DNA of 26,705 nucleotides from Pelargonium cotyledonis (GCA_036897625.1 JAYMTA010000570.1:1-26705); one strand, 5' to 3'; shown: positions 1 through 9,885, numbered from the stretch's first letter. The notes: generated from the letters alone by a model not told the origin. Made by a program: numbers and translations.

Positions 1-212
1 TCCGCCCAGAAAAAAAACCCCGCAGAGCCCCCAGCCAAATCTTCACATAGTATCAAAACAGCCGAGGCTCCCAAGAAATCCAGCTCCGATTCCCCTGCTC
101 CGGGACCGGCACCCAAGAAAGCCGCGCCGGCACCCAAGAAAGCTGCTCCGGCACCCAAGAAAGCCGCTCCGGCCCCCAAGAAAGCCACACACTCTCCCCC
201 ACCGCCACCGCC
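1..212 (+). other. GC-rich, Lys/Pro/Ala-coding segment that does not look like ARF
   Basis: This stretch is far richer in G+C than the ARF exon it abuts. Frame 1 is open from base 1 and reads as a Pro/Ala/Lys-rich, low-complexity peptide with a PAPKKAA unit repeated four times and then a PPPPPP run, the composition seen in Lys-rich arabinogalactan-type proteins. The ARF reading frame (frame 2) is also open here but gives an Arg/His/Pro-rich peptide quite unlike the Q-rich ARF middle region, which begins cleanly near base 213. The two readings are in different frames, so they are not one natural protein. It could be a rearrangement, an insertion, or an assembly join near a contig end. I cannot tell which from this window. 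Confidence 0.5.
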
Positions 213-2453
213 CCCAGCCGCAACAGCAACAACAATATCAACAGCCTCAGCAACTGCATCAATTACTTATGCAGCAGCAGAACCAAAATGTAATATCTTC
301 CCTGTCTCATTTTGCGTCAGCCACCCAATCCCAATCTTCATCTGTACAGACCCTCCCTTCTCAACCCCAGCAGCAGACTTTCTCTGACTCCACCGGAAAC
401 CCCAATACTACATCTGATGTTACTCCTATGCATAGCATTCTTGGTTCATTGTCCCATGATGGAGCATCCCATTTACTTAACTTCAGTCGTAGCAATCCTG
501 TAATCTCATCTTCTGCTATGTTATCAAAGCAAGCCCCCGTTGAACATCAGATCCATTCTGGAGCTTCCCAATCTGTACTTCCACAGGTGGAACAGTTGAG
601 AACGCCTCATTCCAATGTCTCTGAGCTTGCTGCTTTGTTTCCACCATTTCCTGATAGAGAATACTCTCCATATGAAGGTGGTGCAGATCCACAAAACAAT
701 CTTTTGTTTGGGGTTAACATCGATTCCTCATCCCTCATGCTGCAGAATGGGATGCCAAATCTTAGAAACATTGGCAGTGATAATGATTCATTATCGATGC
801 CATTTAATTCTTCAAACTTCACAAATGCGACGAGTGCTGATTTTCAGCTCAACTCGGACATGACATCTTCAAGTTGTGTGGATGAATCAGGTTTCTTGCA
901 GTCTTCTGAAAATGCTGACCAAGTAAACCCACCATCCAGAACCTTTGTGAAGGTATCTATCTTTTGCAATCATTTTTTATTATGTCCAAAGATTATTCTA
1001 TAAACTTGTTGGGTCATGCTAATTAAGTTTGCTTGCTGTGCTTTGACATGAACTGATTATCTTACCTAACTTGTTAATTATGACTACCTTTCTTCTGTGT
1101 GTGTTTGTGAACCCGATTGAAACAGGTTCTGTGTTCTAGAAACAACTGTTTTATGGGGTTGAACTGCAGACCTTACCGTCATATTCTGAGTTGTTGTCTC
1201 TTGTCATCTAGAAATTTCTTGGCGTTTGTGATTGTTGAAGTACTTGAATATATATATGTTTCATGTATAGTTCTATAAAGATTAGTGCCTGATGGAAGCT
1301 ATCTCCAGTCCAGTTGCAAGTTGTAGAATATTTGCATTTACAACTTCCCTTTGTGGCACCATTGTGTTTAACATAAGTTTGTTGGGTTCAATATTTCAAG
1401 CATGCACCTGCAACCTGCTGCTCAGTTGCAAAATGATATCTTCACACTTAATCTGTTGACGTTGTATTTTGGTTAAAGAAAAGTAATATCAGTTGTGTAG
1501 TGTATGTGACCTATGTTGATAACATTTTGGTTTATTAATTTCAATGTGTACAAATCCTGGTAGGTTCACAAGTCAGGGTCCTTCGGGAGATCACTGGATA
1601 TTTCTCAGTTTAGCAGTTATGACGAACTGCGCAGTGAACTTGCTCGGAAGTTTGGCCTTGAAGGCCAATTGGAGGACCCTCAGAGATCAGGCTGGCAGCT
1701 TGTGTTCGTTGACCGAGAGAATGATGTTCTTCTCCTTGGCGACGACCCATGGCAGTAAGTTCAATCTATGCTCAAGCTTCTTTATCTGTTAAAAAATATT
1801 ACTATTTAGTCCAGCTGATCAATCTCACCTTTCAAAAATTATTTCACCATGTTGAGTCATTGACTGTGCTAATCTGATGATTTAAAAATCTTATGTCCGC
1901 GTATCTTATGAAAACTTTTACATCTTATATATCCCTTTTAACTAATAGCCAGGGTACCTCTACATAATCAAATTCAAGTACAACTTAAATTGCATTTGTT
2001 CAAATTTGAAGAAATCATAATTGATGCCTTTAGGAGCAAGAATTGGAATGAGAATGAGATTTTCATTGTTCATATGTGGATTAGGATTTTTTTGTCATGA
2101 GAATGGTTCTGGAATGAAAATTTCCTATCTTTTCCCATTCTTAATTCCAATTCTCATTCCAAATTCTTAAATCCAAATACTTCATTACTTTTCCAATTTA
2201 TCATTACAATCAATAATCAATAATGTACACTTTACTATAATATTCCAGGGAGTTCGTAAACAATGTGTGGTATATCAAAATTCTATCGCCACTCGAAGTG
2301 CAACAAATGGGCAAAGAAGGCCTCGAACCTCCGACTTCTGTACCAAACCATAAGAATTCAAATGGCAACAATGGAAGTGATGGCTACATAACTCGACAGG
2401 ACATGAGAAACTCGAGCAATGGTGTTGCATCAATGGGGTCACTTGAGTACTAA
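1..2453 (+). CDS. ARF6: Auxin response factor, ARF6/ARF8 clade, 3' portion
   Basis: This is the C-terminal part of a nuclear transcription factor of auxin signalling; the B3 DNA-binding domain lies outside the window. Exons: up to 952, 1564-1754 and 2249-2453, with GT-AG borders and matching phases. The first exon encodes the Q-rich activation region ([11 protein letters not shown], then a Ser/Asn-rich stretch with [11 protein letters not shown] and [13 protein letters not shown]) and ends at TFVK. Exons 2 and 3 encode the PB1 domain (ARF domains III/IV), starting [13 protein letters not shown] with the basic-face Lys and carrying the acidic OPCA motif [14 protein letters not shown], which mediates ARF-ARF and ARF-Aux/IAA contacts. 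The tail after [12 protein letters not shown] is variable and ends SLEY. The long Q-rich region marks an activator-type ARF. Choice of ARF6 over ARF8 is from memory of family sequences. The reading before about base 213 is doubtful. Intron 1 (953-1563) holds nothing I recognise. Confidence 0.85.
106..189 (+). repeat. 21-bp minisatellite, four copies
   Basis: Four head-to-tail copies of a 21-bp unit lie at 106-126, 127-147, 148-168 and 169-189. They differ mainly at third codon positions of frame 1 (gcg, gct, gct, aca in the last codon of each unit), so the heptapeptide PAPKKAA stays the same in the first three copies. That pattern suggests frame 1 was under protein-level constraint. Confidence 0.85.
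2038..2168. repeat. Small fold-back (MITE-like) element in ARF intron 2
   Basis: The 18-base arm at 2038-2055 (aagaattggaatgagaat) is matched in inverse at 2150-2168 with one single-base gap. The spacer is also rich in GGAATG/CATTCC words. The compact size and inverted arms suit a non-autonomous DNA transposon remnant. I found no convincing target-site duplication, so the family is undetermined. Confidence 0.45.
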
Positions 2454-2708
2454 ACAAGTGTTTGGAAATAGCTGCCGATGAGCATTGAACTGTTTCTTAT
2501 GCACGTTTTATTAGCATTCTTTAACTATTTTGTTGCATGTGACTTTGGTGCCTTGTTAAGCCTATGCTAAAGGTCGTATTGCAGATTAGTAGTGTAAATT
2601 CTAATTAGTACGTATAATTGTAGCATAGTTAGAACACGAACTGCGAATGAGCATGAACTCGTAAGAATTGCAGTTAAGTTTCTCTGAGTTGCTATCATGT
2701 CTTGTAAG
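2454..2708. other. Tail-to-tail spacer between ARF and WAK A
   Basis: This 255-base AT-rich spacer must hold the 3' UTRs of two convergent genes. No further gene or repeat is visible. Confidence 0.5.
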
Positions 2709-5249
2709 TTACATATATATGATAATACTTTGAGATAAATTTTCCTTGATTGTTTTATTTGTGGCATAGAAGCAATGTACACTGGTAGCATAAGATTTGC
2801 TTATATGATGATGAAGATACAAAGCAGTCAAAATCCCGAAAAGGTGGCGGTAACGAAGTAAATCCCATAGCCCAGTTTCTTGGTTCCGTACAGATTCAAC
2901 TTCACCTGTTTCTTCACCATTAACAGCCCTTTGCAACAAACCAATCCTTTCCAGTTCCATTTGCACTTCCTTCATGTCAGGCCGGTTCTCTCCATTCATG
3001 TCCAAGCATCTTTTTGCAAGGTTAGCAACTGCCATAGTCTCATCTTCTTTGCCCTGGTTACGAATTTGAGCATAAACGATATCAAACAGACTATCCTCTT
3101 CCATTTTCGTGATAAAAAATGTAGATAAACCTTTCTCTTCTGTCCTCGACTCAGATATTGTTTTCTCTCCGGTTAAGAGCTCAGCAGGCACTACACCGAA
3201 GCTATACGCATCGCTTTTATCAGTGAACTTCCCTAGCTGATAGTACTCGGGATCTAAGTAGCCAAGTGTACCATATACTGATGTGGTCACGTGAGTTTGA
3301 TCCGTAGGAATTGATCTTGATGTTCCAAAATCTGCTACTTTTGCTCGATACTTATCATCCAAGAGTATATTAGCGGACTTAATGTCTCGGTGGTATATGG
3401 GGATAGAAGCTGCAAAGTGCAAGTAGGAAAGTGCACCAGCAACTTCAATTGCTATTTGTAAGCGCATTTTCCATGAAACTATGATCTCCTCAGTTCGGTT
3501 GTGCAAATATTGCGAAAGCGTTCCATTAGGAATGAATTCATACACCAGCAAAGGAACTTCGGTCTCTAAACATCCTATTAGCTTAACAACATTCCTATGA
3601 ATAATTTGCGAGAGAATCACTACCTCATTGATGAAAGTTTCGACTTCGTCTTGATCTTCTATTTTGGACTTCTTAACCGCAACAATTCTTCCATCTGATA
3701 GCATTCCTTTGTAGACCGTCCCTTTACCTCCTCGACCAAGTATTCTACTCTCGTTGAAATTTTCAGTGGCCTTTTCCAGTTCTTTTGAGGAGAATAACTT
3801 GTTTTCAACACAGACTTCACAGGATGATAGGTATTGCTTCAGCAATAAACCACCGTTTCGTTTGAAGAACTTTTTCTTCATTCTGATCTCCCATCTTCTC
3901 TTGATGATTTTGAATAATTTCCAAAAGCTTGTCATTCCAAACAACACTCCAAGAATAGAGGCAAGAGCTGCAGCAAAAGTCAAGAAAATACATATTTATA
4001 ATAAGAGTATCATTTTACAAGAAGTTGTTCTACAAAATCATCATTTGACAACTTAGAAAATGAATTCATGGTTTTTGTACCTAAACTAGTTTGTGAAACA
4101 AGTGAGTGACATACCGATAATGATTCGCTTAAGCAGCGAAATTCTGCACTTGTAATTGCCATATGTATTCTCACAAACAGATGGACAGGCATGGAATCTG
4201 GCATCCTCACATTCATTTATATCTCAGGAAACAAAGAACAAACACAAAAAATAAATAAAACAAGTTTAGTATGCAAATGTTGTACTCAAGAAAAAAAAAA
4301 AAAAAAAAAAAAATTTATAATCAAAATGGCATAGGTGTGAAAATTTACCTTGACATCCATTGGCAATATATGCATTTCCTTCAAAGCCAGCATCACAATA
4401 GCAATATTGTGTGGTTCTGTTTTGGTTGCCCACAGATAGATAACCACAGGCTACATTGTCTCTTTCCCAATCCTCTCCTTCCCAGTTTGATAAGGTCCAT
4501 TCAAGAACTGCAGGAATGTCTTTAGATTGCAGAGAAGAGAGAAGAGTTGAAGAATTGTATCCACGCCACACTCTTCTTTCCCGACGAAAACCATAATGGA
4601 ACCAGTCTTTAACAACTAAGAAGGCAAATTTACACTCATTTCCCTCTATATTTTCACCAGTACTAATTCTCTCAAAATCTGCATTAAACACCTTGAGATC
4701 CGAAGGGATTGTGGTATCACAACAGTTCATGATCAATTTCGAACAAGTTCTATTACCCGGCAAGCAACCTGTAAGATCTGGTTCTATATTTGCCATTAAG
4801 GCTCTGCTGTTGCGACCCACAGCAGCGAAACGAGTCATGAACTGAGAGAAAACAAAATTGCTTCCTCTCAAGTCCACGACTGGAGCAGTACTGTTCTTGC
4901 TGCTGCTACCATTACTATCTGAAGAGATTATTGGACTCTTCACATAGATTCTACCCATTGGCTCAGTGTTACTCCTATCTGGTAGTATAATATCCAGCAC
5001 TTGCATATTGAGTTTCTTTAAGAAAAGTATGGATTGACTTACATTAGCTGTGTTGCTCTGGCAGTCTATCTCGAACCATTCGTCGTGGTAGCAACTTCTG
5101 TTTCCCGTCCCGAATGGGTATGGAATGGCGAGTTCTCCACAGGTTTCTTGGCAGCCCGGCTTTGAAAGAGACGGTCCAGCTGCCAATGTATCCATTGCAG
5201 GACATACCAGCAACAGAATCAAGCTCAATAACACAAACTGCACAACCAT
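2709..5249 (-). CDS. Wall-associated kinase-like receptor (WAK A)
   Basis: This encodes a plasma-membrane receptor kinase of the WAK/WAKL family, known to sense pectin fragments or pathogens at the cell wall. Exons on the minus strand: 5249-4349, 4222-4115 and 3967-2709, giving 755 aa. A signal peptide (about residues 1-23) precedes a GUB_WAK pectin-binding domain ([15 protein letters not shown]), a Cys-rich module ending [17 protein letters not shown], and the exon-2 EGF-like module (DINEC...YKC). A membrane span (about 337-355) leads into a Ser/Thr kinase. The kinase has its glycine loop near 414-419, VAVKK with catalytic Lys ~435, HRD 529-531, DFG 549-551 and GYLDPEY. Unusual points: LIGCLETE lacks one Cys found in the siblings (LLGCCLETE), and the last ~50 residues after ETGLWD bear no resemblance to theirs. 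The matching sibling tail can be read in another frame, which implies a small indel. Intron 1 contains a run of about 24 A. WAK A is divergent with WAK B and convergent with the ARF gene. Confidence 0.85.
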
Positions 5250-5322
5250 TCTTGATCTTCTTTTGCTCCTTTTGCTTGTATACTGTCAAAGATTTGATCA
5301 AACTGTGAATAACTCAAGCCCG

Positions 5323-5330
5323 TTTATATA
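5323..5330 (-). promoter_or_regulatory. Probable TATA box of WAK A
   Basis: TATATAA on the minus strand lies about 75 bases upstream of the WAK A start codon, a normal distance for a plant TATA box followed by a short 5' UTR. It is assigned on position and sequence only. Confidence 0.45.
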
Positions 5331-5441
5331 ACCATCCTTAGTCATGTACTTAGCTTGTGGGCATGGCGGCTCTAGCAAGTAGCAATGGCTTTGAACATTA
5401 CTTACTCTAGCGGACCCTTCTTATCCATATTGCCATTTTCT

Positions 5442-5743
5442 GGTAAAAGACTTAATTTGGTAAGTCAACATTTATGTTTCGGCCAAAATAATCTCTAAGA
5501 TTTTAAAAATTGAACCACAATTGTACATAAATTTTCAAATATTAACTTAGTTTAGTCCCGAAAAGTTCAGAAACTATTTTGGGTTGAAAAAAATTCATGG
5601 ACCAAAATGAGTCCGACCACAAAAGTTGACAGTATTTTGGGTTGAAATACGAAATTTTGAAAGACTATTTTGGATTGAAAAAAGTTCAGAAACTAGATTG
5701 AACCGAAACATAAATACTTAGAGATCAAACTGAATCTTTTACC
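5442..5743. mobile_element. Non-autonomous TIR element, about 300 bp
   Basis: The ends mirror each other. The left end starts ggtaaaagac and the right end finishes tcttttacc, and the inner parts of the arms share a perfect 13-base inverted match (atttatgtttcgg at 5470-5482, its complement at 5703-5715). Each arm is about 41 bases. The interior holds imperfect repeats of aaaagttcagaaact and actattttgggttga and no coding capacity. Flanking bases (cattttct / ttttgtct) are only loosely similar, so the target-site duplication is decayed or misplaced. A Mutator-like or fold-back MITE is the best guess. Confidence 0.55.
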
Positions 5744-6069
5744 TTTTGTCTTGTACCAAGTTGTTTAATCGAACACGGCGGTTAGCAATATTCACAAGTG
5801 AACCTTCTTAGAAAGCTTCCAATACTGTTTCATGCAGCCAATTCTCCATAAGAAGACAAATGTAGCTTGTGAATATTGTTCAGATTAGCTTCTCTGCATA
5901 TTATTCATGATGAAGACCAAACCAAACCTTAATGGTTCAGAAGATGGGAAGGTGAGAAAACCATATAAACAAACAACTGGTTTTGACTATATATAAACAT
6001 GCAAAGCCTTGAAGTGATCAGAAAACTCAAAAGTCCCATTTTTTTTTATAAAAGAAAATGCTACATATT
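5744..6069. other. AT-rich intergenic DNA
   Basis: No gene or repeat could be recognised. The stretch lies between the TIR element and the first WAK gene scrap. Confidence 0.4.
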
Positions 6070-6222
6070 CCAAATTTTGCCGTACAAAGTAATAGAACGA
6101 CCATTCCAACATGGTGATGGAGTAGCAAATTTAATTTCTACGTACACATTGGTTGTGAATAACTTCTAATAGCAATGAATCTTCCACATATATTGTAATT
6201 TATAGTTCTCTTGTCCTTATAT
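6070..6222 (+). pseudogene. 3'-end scrap of a lost WAK gene
   Basis: From 6109 to about 6222 this closely matches the sequence beginning at the stop codon of WAK B (9689-9800): the same gatggagtagca...tttaatttctacg, then tagcaat.aatcttcca and attgtaatttatag blocks. The ~35 bases before it resemble the last WAK codons (compare gaacgaccattccaac atggtga with the QPLL...W-stop tail of WAK C). It is the tail and 3' flank of a WAK gene whose body is gone. Confidence 0.6.
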
Positions 6223-6230
6223 TTTGCATG

Positions 6231-6600
6231 GTTTGGAACTTTCCTGCTTGGGAAAGTCATATAAAATCCAGTGCCTTATTTTTGACCAAAACACCATTTG
6301 TTGTTTCCCATGGAAATCATTAAGCTGTTGTATTTTGACAATAAAAAAAAAATCTTTCTTTTTCATCTTCTTCCTTGTTGCTTCAATGTATATATATGCT
6401 TGAGATATTTAAGTACTGAAACAGAAAGAACAGAGCAACTGAAACAGAACTATGGTTGTGCAATTGGTGCCATTGAGCACATTGGTACTTTCATCATCTC
6501 TGTCAAAGTCTGGTTGTTCAGAGAAATGTGGAAATGTCACCATTCCCAATCCTTCTATCCTATCATATTGTTTTGAAGATGTGTCTTCTAAATTGTAACC
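6231..6600 (+). pseudogene. 5'-end scrap of a lost WAK gene (promoter plus start of exon 1)
   Basis: 6231-6560 is a close copy of 10237-10575, the promoter, leader and first codons of WAK C. The copied TATA-like word (tataaaa) is at 6260-6266. The start codon at 6452 opens MVVQLVPLSTLVLSSS and then SKSGCSEKCGNVTIP, the signal peptide and start of the pectin-binding domain. Homology then fades and the frame stops at about 6598. Compared with WAK C, 27 bases of the signal-peptide region are missing between two copies of tgccattg, an in-frame loss of nine codons. No later WAK exon follows. Confidence 0.8.
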
Positions 6601-6890
6601 AATTAGATTTGTGTAAATAGGGGTGGATTCATTAACCTTGCACAAAGATCTTTATGTGAATTATAATTGATTACTAGCGGAAAGTTATAATTAATAATTA
6701 TATATGTATAGCGATTGAGAATTATAAGCCAAAGATTAATTGGCTTGAGCTAAGCCATTAATAAGGTGATGACAGCTCATTAAAATTAGTTGATCTGGAT
6801 GTGTCATTTTGGTATCTGAACTATTCAGTTCGTGTCATTTTTGTCCCTGAAGTATCAAACGTGCAATTTTAGTCCAAAAGATAGACGAAA
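6601..6890. other. AT-rich intergenic DNA
   Basis: No gene is visible. The final part (from about 6800, gtgtcattttggtatctg and following) has the look of the outer arm of the palindromic element next to it, but I could not match it to the other side. Confidence 0.35.
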
Positions 6891-7092
6891 GAGCCGTTAT
6901 AGTCCAAATATTTCAAAAAACCGAGCCCTATCAGGACATTTCGTCAAAATCACTGGCATAACAGTTAAATTTTCATTTAAAAAATATTTTTTTTAAAAAA
7001 AATTCCACTTCATTATGACTTAACGGATTCCGTCAGTGACGAAATGTCGTGACGAGGCTCGGTTTTTGAAAACGTTTAGACTATATCGGCAC
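6891..7092. mobile_element. Palindromic (fold-back) element
   Basis: The left arm (about 6891-6970, starting gagccgttatagtcc) is the imperfect reverse complement of the right arm (about 7019-7092, ending ctatatcggcac). The strongest shared blocks are aaaaaccgagcc and gacatttcgtca. The central ~48 bases are A/T homopolymer-like. Transcribed, it would fold into a ~70-bp hairpin. There is no coding sequence. A MULE-like or other non-autonomous DNA element is likely; the true outer ends may lie further out. Confidence 0.6.
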
Positions 7093-7280
7093 AACAGGTC
7101 CAGTACTAAACAAAGATTCTAATTTTAAAAACTATCTTACTATATTTCTTTCCCTTTATAGAGGAGACTTTTCTTTGTTGGAAGCTTTCGAAAAAGGTTC
7201 AAAACTGTCACTATCCAGCTAGCTGTAATGCTTGACTTCATGAAGTCAACAAAATTTGACAGTATACCAGAGTGAGAGTA

Positions 7281-7313
7281 GAAGAAGAAGAAGAAGAAGA
7301 AGAAGAAGAAGAA
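7281..7313 (+). repeat. (GAA)11 microsatellite abutting the WAK B start
   Basis: Eleven GAA units run directly into the start codon at 7313 (the A of ATG closes the last unit). The array lies in the leader. In the frame of the gene it would read as a run of Arg if an upstream ATG at 7256 were used. Confidence 0.9.
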
Positions 7314-9693
7314 TGGTTATCAATATCATGAAGTTTGTGGTATTGCAGCTTATTGTGCTGTTGGCATGGCCTAGAGTGAATAATTTAGCAGCTGAACCAT
7401 CTCTTTCGAAGCCTGGTTGTCAAGAAACCTGTGGAGAAATCACAATCCCATACCCATTTGGAATCGGAAACAGAAGCTGCCTCCATGGCAAATGGTTCGA
7501 GATAGTCTGCAAGAAGATAACTAATGTAAGTCAATCCGTACCTTTCTTGAAGAATCTCAATCTTGAAGTGATAGTAATTAGATTGCCATCTAGTGACGAG
7601 CCAATGGGTCAGATTTATGTGAAGAGTCCAATAATCTCTTCACACTGTAATGGTAGCAGCAATGCCAGTACTGGTCCTGTTGTGGACTTGAGAGGAAGCA
7701 CTTCTAAGTTCTCTCAGGTAATGAGCCGTTTTGCTGCAGTGGGACGCAACATAAGAGCTGTAATGACAGGCATAGAGCCAGAACTTATTGGGTGCATGCC
7801 AAGAGCTTCTGGTGATTGTTTTGGTATGATGACGAATTGCTGCGAGACCTCGATCCCTTCGAATCTCAAGGTGTTACGTGTGGACTTTGAGAGTATTGGT
7901 GGAGATGAAAAAGTTGGAGAAGATTGTAAATTTGCCTTCATAGTTTCTACAAACTGGTTGTATAACTTGTATGGAATGCCTGGGATAACAACATTTTGGT
8001 TTCAGGACAATTCTTCAACTGTTCTCTCTTTCCTGCAAGCCCCAAACATTCCTGCAGTCATCGAATGGACCTTATCGAATTGGGAAGGATGGGTATGGGA
8101 AAGGGATACTATAAGATGTAGCTATTTGGTTGACGAATACGTAGACCCAACCACTCTATATTGCTATTGCAAAGATGGGTTCGAAGGAAATGCATATATT
8201 GTCAATGGATGTCATGGTAAATTTTTGCACTTATGTCTTTTAGTTGGTTTCTTGAGCACAAGATTTTGTACACTGAAATTGTTGTGTTTACTCTTCTTTT
8301 CTTGAGATATAAACGAATGCAAGGATGTCAAGTTACATGGATGTCCGGATGATTGTGACAATAGATATGGGGGTTTTAGATGCAGATATTCGCGGTTGAA
8401 GCAAATCATTATTGGTATGTTGACACTCACTTTTCAATACCAATAACATATGAAAAGCCAGAAGATCATACAAAATATATGACTTGTTCCATTTTCTTGA
8501 GTTATGCAGCTCTTGGCTCTGTTCTTGGGTTGTTATTAGTAATCACTAACGCGTGGAGATCATACAAAATCATCAAGAGAAGACAGAAGATCAAGATGAA
8601 GAAGTTCTTTAAGCGAAATGGTGGTTTGTTGCTAAAACAGCAACTATCTTCTTGTGAAAGCAATGTTGAGAGCAAGTTATTCACCTCAAGAGAATTGGAA
8701 AAGGCTACTGATAATTTTAATGAGAATAGAATACTTGGTCAGGGAGGTCAAGGAACTGTGTACAAGGGAATGTTGTCAGATGGAAGAATTGTTGCTGTAA
8801 AAAAGTCCAAAATAGAAGATCAAGGCGAAATCGAAACATTCATCAATGAGGTAGTGATACTCTCTCAGATTATCCATAGGAATGTTGTTAAGCTGCTAGG
8901 CTGTTGTTTAGAGACCGAAGTCCCTTTGTTGGTATACGAGTTCATCCCTAATGGAACGCTTTCACAATATTTCCACGACCAAAATGAGATCACAGTTACA
9001 TGGGAAATGCACTTACAAATAGCGATTGAAGTTGCTAGTGCTCTTTCCTACTTGCACTCTTAACGCTTCTACCCCGATTTTCCATCGGGATATTAAATCT
9101 GCTAATATTCTTTTGGATGATAAGTATAGGGCAAAAGTGGCAGATTTTGGAACATCATCAAGATCAGTTTCAATTGATAAAAACCCACCTGACCACACTA
9201 GTACATGGTACATTTGGATACTTACTCTAGTCAATTTACTGAAAAAAAGCGATGTCTATAGCTTTGGAGTTGTGCTTGTTGAGCTCTTAACCAGACAGAA
9301 AGCTATATCTTTATCGAGGATAGAAGAAGGCAGGGGTTTAGCCACATATTTTATCATGGAGATGGAAGAGAATCGTCTATTTGATATCATGATGCTATAG
9401 TTGTGAAACAGGGAAAAGAAGATGAGATTGCGGCGGTTGCTAACCTTGCAAAAAGATGTTTGCATTTGAATGGAAGGAACCGACCTGCCATGAGGGAAGT
9501 GCACATGGAACTAGAAAGGATCGGTTTGTTGGAAAAGGTTTTTGATGGTGAAGGAAAACACGAAGAAGTTGATTCTGTAACTAGCCAAGAAACTGAGAAT
9601 TGGGATACATGTTCTGCTCCCACCATATCTGGGTCTTACTGCTTTGTAGCTTCATCAGCAGATGAGCAACCACTAGTATTTAATCAAACATGA
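7313..9693 (+). pseudogene. Wall-associated kinase-like gene (WAK B), kinase C-lobe broken
   Basis: This has the same three-exon plan as WAK A: 7313-8216, 8307-8414 and 8510-9693, with conserved phases. The start at 7313 is chosen because it begins directly with a signal peptide aligned to WAK A. The ectodomain is whole (CQETCGEITIPYPFG, then [17 protein letters not shown] and an EGF-like DINEC module). The membrane span and kinase N-lobe are also whole ([16 protein letters not shown]). The frame stops at 9061-9063, just after SALSYLHS and before the catalytic HRD. Downstream, [11 protein letters not shown] and VADFGTS survive in the next frame. The activation segment has lost the GYLDPEY part, and the frame shifts again near 9393 before the last ~95 codons, which end with NQT. 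Uninterrupted translation gives a receptor-like protein truncated inside the kinase. It is either a recent pseudogene or a truncated decoy. Confidence 0.85.
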
Positions 9694-9885
9694 TGATGGA
9701 GTAGCACATTTAATTTCTACGCATTGGTTCGGAATAAGTTCTATAATAGCAATAAATCTTCCATAAATATTGTAATTTATAGCTCTCTTATCCTTAAGTA
9801 CCTGTTCATGTACTCTATGTTAGGTCCAAAGCCATGAACATAATTTGATCAACATTGCTATGCAGTTAATATATATCTTGCTGTC
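9694..9885 (+). other. 3' flank of WAK B
   Basis: 9689-9800 is the copy of the WAK 3' flank whose sister lies at 6109-6222. Beyond it, AT-rich DNA continues to the next WAK scrap. Confidence 0.5.

Noticed and set aside
53-262. Minus-strand open frame with a WVP-type repeat
   Set aside because: It is the complement of the 21-bp tandem repeat; the leucine-rich start comes from the CAG/CAA stretch of the ARF exon.
7256-7312. Upstream start for WAK B with a poly-Arg stretch
   Set aside because: The Arg run is just the GAA array read in another frame of the leader, and it would put charge before the signal peptide. WAK A aligns with the 7313 start.
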